DNA of 64,000 nucleotides from Mycobacterium ahvazicum. Its GTDB lineage: Bacteria; Actinomycetota; Actinomycetes; Mycobacteriales; Mycobacteriaceae. Made by a program: the position numbers and the translations under genes. Each line of letters opens with the position of its first letter. The stretch's first letter is position 1. The notes under the pieces were generated by a model. That model saw only the letters and a program-made list of their open reading frames with translations, had not been told where the DNA came from and ran no database searches. This document shows, one piece after another, positions 59,102-64,000 of this stretch. The stretch spans positions 806,001 to 870,000 of the forward strand of contig NZ_FXEG02000003.1 in NCBI RefSeq assembly GCF_900176255.2, in the 5' to 3' direction.

Positions 59102-61018
59102 ATGGGTGTGACTGGTGGGACTCAACTGAGTTTTGCCGACTTGGGAGCGAACCGGGAATCCGGCGGCGACCCGAGCTGGACGGCCACCGACGAAACCCCG
59201 CTGCGCGAGACCACCTTCGTCGTCGTCGACCTGGAGACGACCGGCGGGCGCAGCCGCGCGAAAGACGGGGCGGCTGCCGACGCCATCACCGAGATCGGGG
59301 CGGTCAAAGTCCGCGGCGGCGTCGTGCTCGGCGAGCTCGGCACCCTGGTGGATCCACAGCGCAGCATCCCGCCGCAGATCGTCGCGCTCACCGGCATCAC
59401 GACGACGATGGTGTGTGACGCCCCGACGATCGACGCCGTGCTGCCGATGTTCTTGGAGTTCGCCGGGGACGCGGTGCTGGTCGCCCACAACGCGGGGTTC
59501 GACATCGGCTTTCTGCGGGCCGCCGCCGAACACTGCGAAATCCGTTGGCCCCGACCGCAAGTGCTGTGCACGGTGCGGCTGGCGCGCCGGGTGCTGAGCC
59601 GCGAGGAAGCGCCCAGCGTGCGACTGGCCGCCCTGGCGCGGCTCTTCGCCGTCGCCACCCAACCCACCCACCGCGCGCTGGACGACGCCCGCGCCACCGT
59701 CGACGTGCTGCACGCGCTGATCGAGCGGGTGGGCAACCAGGGTGTGCACACCTACGCCGATCTGCGCGCGTATCTGCCGAACGTGACACCGACCCAGCGC
59801 CGCAAGCGCGTGCTCGCCGACCACCTGCCGCACCAGCCCGGCGTGTACCTGTTCCGCGGCCCGTCGGGCGAGGTGCTCTACGTGGGCACCGCTGTCGACC
59901 TGCGGCGCCGGGTCAGCCAATACTTCACCGGTGGCGACCCCCGCGGCCGGATGAAGGAGATGGTGACGCTGGCCGGCGCCGTCGACTATGTCGAGTGTGC
60001 CCATGCCCTGGAGGCCGGAGTCCGGGAGCTGCGGATGCTGGCCGCGCACGCGCCGCCGTACAACCGCCGCTCGAGGTTCCCGCAGCGGTGGTGGTGGGTG
60101 ACGCTGAGCGACGAGGCGTTCCCCCGGCTGTCGGTGGTACGGGCCCCGCGACATGATCGCGCCATCGGGCCGTTTCGGTCCCGCACCGACGCCGCCGACA
60201 CCGCGCGGCTGCTGGCGCGGTTCACCGGGATCCGGACCTGCACAACGCGACTCGGCCGTTCAGCCCGCCACGGTCCGGCCTGCCCCCAGGTCGAGGTGTC
60301 GCCCTGTCCGGCCGCGCGCGACCTGAGCGCGATGCAGTACGCCGCGGCCACGCAGCGCGCCGCGGCCCTGATCGACGGCAGGGACAACTGCGCGTTGGGG
60401 GCCGCCGTCGATCAGGTCGGCGTGCTGGCCGGCCATCGCCACTTCGAGAGCGCGGCGCGGCTGCGCGCCCGCACCGCCACGACCGTCGAGGTGCTGTGGC
60501 GGGGTCAGCGGCTGCGGGCGCTGGCCGCGCTGCCCGAGCTGATCGCCGCGGCCCCGGACGGCAGCGGGGGCTATCACCTCGCCGTGATCCGTTACGGCCA
60601 GCTCGCCTCGGCGGGCACCGCCCGGCGTGGGGTGCCGCCGATGCCGGTAGTCGACGCCATTGTGGCCGGGGCACAAACGATTTTGCCGGCCGCCGCCCCG
60701 CTGGGCGGTGCGCTGGTGGAAGAGACCGCGCTGATCGCGCGCTGGCTGGTCGCCCCGGGAGTGCGCATCGTGCGGGTCGCCGACGACATCGGCTGGGCCT
60801 CGCCGCTGCGATCGGCCGGCCCCTGGTCGGGGTGGGCGGCGACGGCGCGCTCGGCGCGGCTGGCCTCCCAACAGGCCGCGCGAGAGCTGGACTCAGGCCT
60901 GCTGGCTGAACCGCACCCAACGCGCGAGCAACTCTTCGGCGGCCCCGGAGTCGATGGCCGCGCCGGCACGCGCCAGCCCGTCCTCCCACGCCGGCAACCA
61001 TTCGGCGCGGCTGGATAG
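59102..61018 (+). CDS. DnaQ-like exonuclease / GIY-YIG nuclease fusion (Rv2191-like)
   Basis: A protein of about 638 residues with two nuclease domains. The N-terminal 3'-5' exonuclease shows VVVDLETTG, HNAGFDIGFL and HRALDDARATVDVL (the DEDDh set). The second part starts PHQPGVYLFRGPSGEVLYVGTAVDLRRRV, a UvrC/Cho-type GIY-YIG domain. There is no UvrC endonuclease-V-like or HhH tail, so it is not UvrC itself. It probably acts in DNA repair or processing. The start is uncertain among 59084, 59102 and 59108. Its last 126 bases overlap the end of the convergent trpD gene, and the final 42 residues are antisense to trpD. Confidence 0.9.
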   Translation: MGVTGGTQLSFADLGANRESGGDPSWTATDETPLRETTFVVVDLETTGGRSRAKDGAAADAITEIGAVKVRGGVVLGELGTLVDPQRSIPPQIVALTGITTTMVCDAPTIDAVLPMFLEFAGDAVLVAHNAGFDIGFLRAAAEHCEIRWPRPQVLCTVRLARRVLSREEAPSVRLAALARLFAVATQPTHRALDDARATVDVLHALIERVGNQGVHTYADLRAYLPNVTPTQRRKRVLADHLPHQPGVYLFRGPSGEVLYVGTAVDLRRRVSQYFTGGDPRGRMKEMVTLAGAVDYVECAHALEAGVRELRMLAAHAPPYNRRSRFPQRWWWVTLSDEAFPRLSVVRAPRHDRAIGPFRSRTDAADTARLLARFTGIRTCTTRLGRSARHGPACPQVEVSPCPAARDLSAMQYAAATQRAAALIDGRDNCALGAAVDQVGVLAGHRHFESAARLRARTATTVEVLWRGQRLRALAALPELIAAAPDGSGGYHLAVIRYGQLASAGTARRGVPPMPVVDAIVAGAQTILPAAAPLGGALVEETALIARWLVAPGVRIVRVADDIGWASPLRSAGPWSGWAATARSARLASQQAARELDSGLLAEPHPTREQLFGGPGVDGRAGTRQPVLPRRQPFGAAG

Positions 61019-61996
61019 GCCCGCGTGCGCAACGATCGCGCCGGCGGCGTTGAGCACGACGGCGTCGCGGACCGCGCCCTTGGCACCGCCCAGCACGGCA
61101 CGGACCTCCGCGGCGTTGGCGTACGCGTCGCCGCCCAGCAGCTGGTCGAGATCGGCACGAGCGAACCCGAATCCCGCCGGATCGAACGTCAGCTTGTCCA
61201 CCGTGCCGGCCTGCACCCGCCAGATCGTGCTGGTGGTGGTCGTGGTCAGTTCGTCCAGGCCGTCGTCGCCGTGCACGACCAGCACGCTGGCGCGGCGAGC
61301 GGCAAACACCCCGGCCATCACCTCGGCGAGGTTGGCGAACGCGCAGCCGATCAGACCGGCCCGCGGCAACGCCGGGTTGGTAAGCGGCCCAAGGAGATTG
61401 AAGACCGTCGGTATCCCGATCTCACGGCGCACCGCGGACGCGTGCCGGTAGGACGGATGGAACGTGGGCGCGAAGCAGAACCCGATCCCGACCTCGGCGA
61501 GACTGCGCGCAACCTGATCGGGCCCCAGGTCGATGCGCACGCCGAGCGCCTCGAGCGTGTCGGCGCCACCAGACAGCGACGACGCCGCACGGTTGCCGTG
61601 TTTGACCACCGGCACCCCGGCGGCGGCGACCACGATCGCGGCCATCGTGGACAGGTTGACGGTGTTGACGCCGTCACCGCCGGTACCGACGATGTCGACG
61701 GCGTCATCGCGGATCGCTTCGGCCGGGATGCGCAGCGCGTGACTGAGCATCACGTCGGCCAGCTCGCTGACCTCGGCGGCGGTGGGCACCTTCATCTTCA
61801 TCGCGACCGCGAAGGCGGCGATCTGGGCCGGGCGCGCATTGCCGGTCATGATCTGGTCCATCGCCCACGCGGCCTGACCGCGGGCCAGCTGCTGCCCGTC
61901 GGTCAACCGGCCCAGCAGCTGCGGCCAGGTCGGGGTAACCCCGGAAGCCGTCGCGGAAAACGCCCGGGGCGATCCAGCCTCAGATGAGAGAGCCAC
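60893..61996 (-). CDS. trpD: TrpD, anthranilate phosphoribosyltransferase
   Basis: A 367-residue enzyme of tryptophan synthesis joining anthranilate to PRPP. The PRPP site is DIVGTGGDGVNTVNLST, KHGNRAASSLSGGADTLEALG lies in the active site, and HGDDGLDELTTT binds Mg. The GTG start is at 61996. In mycobacteria trpD lies apart from other trp genes, as here between a nuclease and respiratory genes. The gene's 3' end is overlapped by the convergent nuclease gene. Confidence 0.96.
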   Translation of the reverse strand: MALSSEAGSPRAFSATASGVTPTWPQLLGRLTDGQQLARGQAAWAMDQIMTGNARPAQIAAFAVAMKMKVPTAAEVSELADVMLSHALRIPAEAIRDDAVDIVGTGGDGVNTVNLSTMAAIVVAAAGVPVVKHGNRAASSLSGGADTLEALGVRIDLGPDQVARSLAEVGIGFCFAPTFHPSYRHASAVRREIGIPTVFNLLGPLTNPALPRAGLIGCAFANLAEVMAGVFAARRASVLVVHGDDGLDELTTTTTSTIWRVQAGTVDKLTFDPAGFGFARADLDQLLGGDAYANAAEVRAVLGGAKGAVRDAVVLNAAGAIVAHAGLSSRAEWLPAWEDGLARAGAAIDSGAAEELLARWVRFSQQA

Positions 61997-62134
61997 GCGC
62001 CGATGGTCCCACGTGGACCAACCGACACCCAACCGTCGTTTCCCGGCCCGGAAAAGTTCCACAAAAGCGACGCGCGGAGGCGAATTTCCGCCCCGGGTAG
62101 AGTTCAACAACTACAAAGCGTCATACTTGCGGAT

Positions 62135-62746
62135 GTGACGAGTGCTGTAGGGACCTCGGGGACCGCGATCACGTCGCGAGTTCATTCGCTGAATCGGCCC
62201 AACATGGTCAGTGTCGGCACCATAGTGTGGCTGTCCAGCGAGCTCATGTTCTTTGCTGGCCTGTTCGCGTTCTATTTCACGGCGCGGGCGCAGGCGGGCG
62301 GGAACTGGCCGCCGCCGCCCACCGAGCTGAATCTGTACCAGGCCGTGCCGGTGACTTTGGTGTTGATCGCGTCATCGTTCACCTGCCAGATGGGCGTGTT
62401 CGCCGCCGAGCGCGGCGACGTGTTCGGGCTGCGCCGGTGGTACGTGATCACCTTCCTGATGGGACTGTTCTTCGTCCTCGGGCAGGCCTACGAGTACTAC
62501 CACCTGGCCACCCACGGGACGACCATCCACGGCAGCGCCTACGGCAGCGTCTTCTATCTGGCCACCGGCTTTCACGGCCTGCACGTGACCGGCGGGCTCA
62601 TCGCCTTCATATTCCTGCTGGCCCGCACCGGGATGAGTAAGTTCACCCCGGCGCAGGCGACGGCCAGCATCGTCGTCTCCTACTACTGGCATTTCGTCGA
62701 CATCGTGTGGATCGCGCTGTTCACCGTGATCTATTTCATCCGATGA
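62135..62746 (+). CDS. ctaE: CtaE, cytochrome c oxidase subunit III
   Basis: A 203-residue five-helix membrane subunit of the aa3 oxidase in the bcc-aa3 supercomplex. MVSVGTIVWLSSELMFFAGLF and the C-terminal SYYWHFVDIVWIALF are family signatures with the conserved Glu and His. The GTG start at 62135 matches the M. tuberculosis length. It heads the ctaE-qcrC-qcrA operon. Confidence 0.97.
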   Translation: MTSAVGTSGTAITSRVHSLNRPNMVSVGTIVWLSSELMFFAGLFAFYFTARAQAGGNWPPPPTELNLYQAVPVTLVLIASSFTCQMGVFAAERGDVFGLRRWYVITFLMGLFFVLGQAYEYYHLATHGTTIHGSAYGSVFYLATGFHGLHVTGGLIAFIFLLARTGMSKFTPAQATASIVVSYYWHFVDIVWIALFTVIYFIR

Positions 62747-62788
62747 GCCGGCGGCTCCGAATACAGGGAAATAGACAGGAGTGCTCGG

Positions 62789-63661
62789 TTGAAGAACCTG
62801 GGGTTCATCCGATCCCGCGGCCGTAAGCCGCAGAGTCAGCCTCGCAAAAAAGCCCTGCGGGAGCAGAGCAGGCGGCGCCTTCGCCGTCGGCTGTCCGGTG
62901 GGGTGCTGCTGATGATCGCGCTGACCATCTCCGGCGGGCTGGCCGCCGTCCTGACCCCCACCCCACAGGTCGCGGTCGCCGACGAGTCGAATTCGGCGCT
63001 GCTGCGCAACGGCAAGCAGCTGTTCGACACCTCCTGTGTGTCCTGCCACGGCGCCAACCTGCAGGGCGTGCCGGACCACGGGCCGAGCCTGATCGGCGTC
63101 GGCGAGGCGGCGGTGTACTTCCAGGTGTCCAGCGGCCGCATGCCGGCCATGCGCGGCGAGGCCCAGGCCCCGCGTAAAGCGCCGATCTTCGACGAGGCCC
63201 AGATCGACGCGCTCGGGGCCTACGTCCAGGCCAACGGTGGCGGCCCGACCGTGGTGCGCAATCCCGACGGCAGCATCGCGATGCACTCGCTGCGCGGCGA
63301 GGACCTGGGCCGCGGTGGCGATCTGTTCCGTCTCAACTGCGCCTCGTGCCACAACTTCACCGGTAAGGGCGGCGCGCTGTCGTCGGGCAAGTTCGCACCC
63401 GACCTGGGTGAGGCCAACGAGCAGCAGATCCTGACGGCGATGCTGACCGGCCCGCAGAACATGCCGAAGTTCGCCGACCGCCAGCTTTCCTTCGAAGCCA
63501 AGAAGGACATCATCGGCTACGTCAAGAACGTCACCGAGGAGCGATCGCCGGGTGGCTACGGCCTGGGCGGGTTCGGGCCGGCACCCGAGGGCATGGCGAT
63601 CTGGATCATCGGGATGGTCGCGGCCATCGCGTTGGCATTGTGGATTGGGGCACGGGCATGA
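62789..63661 (+). CDS. qcrC: QcrC, dihaem cytochrome c of the bcc complex
   Basis: A 290-residue membrane-anchored cytochrome c1-type subunit with two haem sites, DTSCVSCHG and LNCASCHN. The N-terminus is very basic, followed by a membrane helix (about residues 37-57); a second helix lies at the C-terminus. The double cytochrome replaces a separate cytochrome c and passes electrons directly to the oxidase. The TTG start has AGGAG nine bases upstream. The stop overlaps the qcrA start by ATGA. Confidence 0.97.
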   Translation: MKNLGFIRSRGRKPQSQPRKKALREQSRRRLRRRLSGGVLLMIALTISGGLAAVLTPTPQVAVADESNSALLRNGKQLFDTSCVSCHGANLQGVPDHGPSLIGVGEAAVYFQVSSGRMPAMRGEAQAPRKAPIFDEAQIDALGAYVQANGGGPTVVRNPDGSIAMHSLRGEDLGRGGDLFRLNCASCHNFTGKGGALSSGKFAPDLGEANEQQILTAMLTGPQNMPKFADRQLSFEAKKDIIGYVKNVTEERSPGGYGLGGFGPAPEGMAIWIIGMVAAIALALWIGARA

Positions 63662-64000
63662 GCTCGGAAAGCACCGGCGTCGGTAAAGAACCGGACCAGG
63701 CCGCACTGGCGGCGATGTCCAACCAGGAACTGCTCGAGCTGGGCGGCAAGATCGACGGCGTCGAGACCGTCTTCAAGGAGCCGCGCTGGCCGGTCGAGGG
63801 CACCAAGGCCGAGAAGCGTGCCGAGCGCGGCGTGGCCCTGTGGCTTTTGCTGGGCGGCGGATTCGGGTTGGCACTGCTGCTGATCTTCTTGTTCTGGCCG
63901 TGGGAGTACAAGGGCGACGGGCAGGCCGGCAACTTCCTCTACTCGCTGGCTACGCCGCTGTACGGTTTCACGTTCGGGATGTCGGTCCTGTCGATCGCCA
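63658..64000 (+). CDS. qcrA: QcrA, Rieske iron-sulfur subunit (5' part only)
   Basis: The first 114 codons of the next gene run off the window. They encode an acidic cytoplasmic start (MSSESTGVGKEPD) and the first membrane helices (ALWLLLGGGFGLALLLIFLF, then LYGFTFGMSVLSIA). The position after qcrC and the multi-helix N-terminus fit the actinobacterial Rieske protein; the 2Fe-2S domain lies outside the window. Confidence 0.93.
   Translation, partial: MSSESTGVGKEPDQAALAAMSNQELLELGGKIDGVETVFKEPRWPVEGTKAEKRAERGVALWLLLGGGFGLALLLIFLFWPWEYKGDGQAGNFLYSLATPLYGFTFGMSVLSIA

Noticed and set aside
58645..59103. A 152-codon minus-strand frame overlapping the Cys-rich gene
   Set aside because: The other frame (58713-58967) has a ribosome site and a C-x2-C-x6-C-x2-C motif; this frame has neither.
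1..64000. tRNA and rRNA genes
   Set aside because: Reading through the intergenic spaces I saw no cloverleaf-like sequence with the GGTTCGAATCC-type arm; a covariance-model search would be needed to exclude them fully.

Overview
The window is 64 kb of G+C-rich chromosome from a Mycobacterium, almost certainly a non-tuberculous species. Gene order from about 7 kb to the right edge follows, as I recall it, the M. tuberculosis H37Rv stretch from Rv2143 to Rv2195. Mycobacterial hallmarks include wag31, mptA, pimB', lppM, pknL, the qcrCA/ctaE set, PPE proteins, many GTG/TTG starts and ATGA stop/start couplings. Identities rest on motifs and remembered family sequences; no search was run.

Region 1 (1-5.6 kb) is accessory. 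A TetR regulator faces a translationally coupled operon of a thiolase-like protein, a zinc alcohol dehydrogenase and a carboxymuconolactone-decarboxylase-family protein. It is followed by an IS481-type element that has a target duplication but appears to lack one catalytic aspartate.

Region 2 (5.6-29.5 kb) starts with an RclA-type flavoprotein and a phosphoribosyltransferase. The division and cell-wall (dcw) cluster follows, all on the minus strand: mraZ, rsmH, ftsL-like, pbpB, murE, murF, mraY, murD, ftsW, murG, murC, ftsQ, ftsZ, pgeF, a YggS-type PLP protein, sepF, yggT, wag31 and a small membrane protein. Upstream of mraZ there is a three-repeat MraZ box with 10-bp spacing. The cluster makes lipid II (Mur/MraY), flips and polymerises it (FtsW/PbpB) and builds the divisome (FtsZ, SepF, FtsQ, FtsL, Wag31).

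Region 3 (29.8-37.4 kb) carries a DUF3040 membrane protein, a GNAT acetyltransferase, lppM, an MTHFR-like protein, idsA2, the mannosyltransferase mptA, and the divergent pair Rv2175c-like DNA-binding protein / Ser-Thr kinase pknL.

Region 4 (37.4-45.4 kb) is a second accessory island and the most interesting part. It holds a TetR regulator, an O-methyltransferase, a 45-residue lipoprotein, two PPE genes (one cut by an IS256-family element) and a FAD-dependent oxidoreductase. An 18-bp palindrome, TTTCAATGNNCATTGAAA-like, lies in three promoters: that of the tetR gene, the divergent methyltransferase/lipoprotein pair, and the PPE operon. This suggests one self-contained TetR regulon.

Region 5 (45.4-64 kb) returns to the core: aroG, an exoribonuclease, a membrane protein, an alpha-1,2-mannosyltransferase, an acyltransferase, a small protein/ArsA-like ATPase/two SRPBCC proteins, fadD15, pimB', a predicted membrane-anchored metallopeptidase, ripC, a Cys-rich small protein, an exonuclease/GIY-YIG fusion, trpD, ctaE, qcrC and the start of qcrA. 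A 58-bp tandem repeat fills the space between fadD15 and pimB'. No tRNA, rRNA or CRISPR array was seen.
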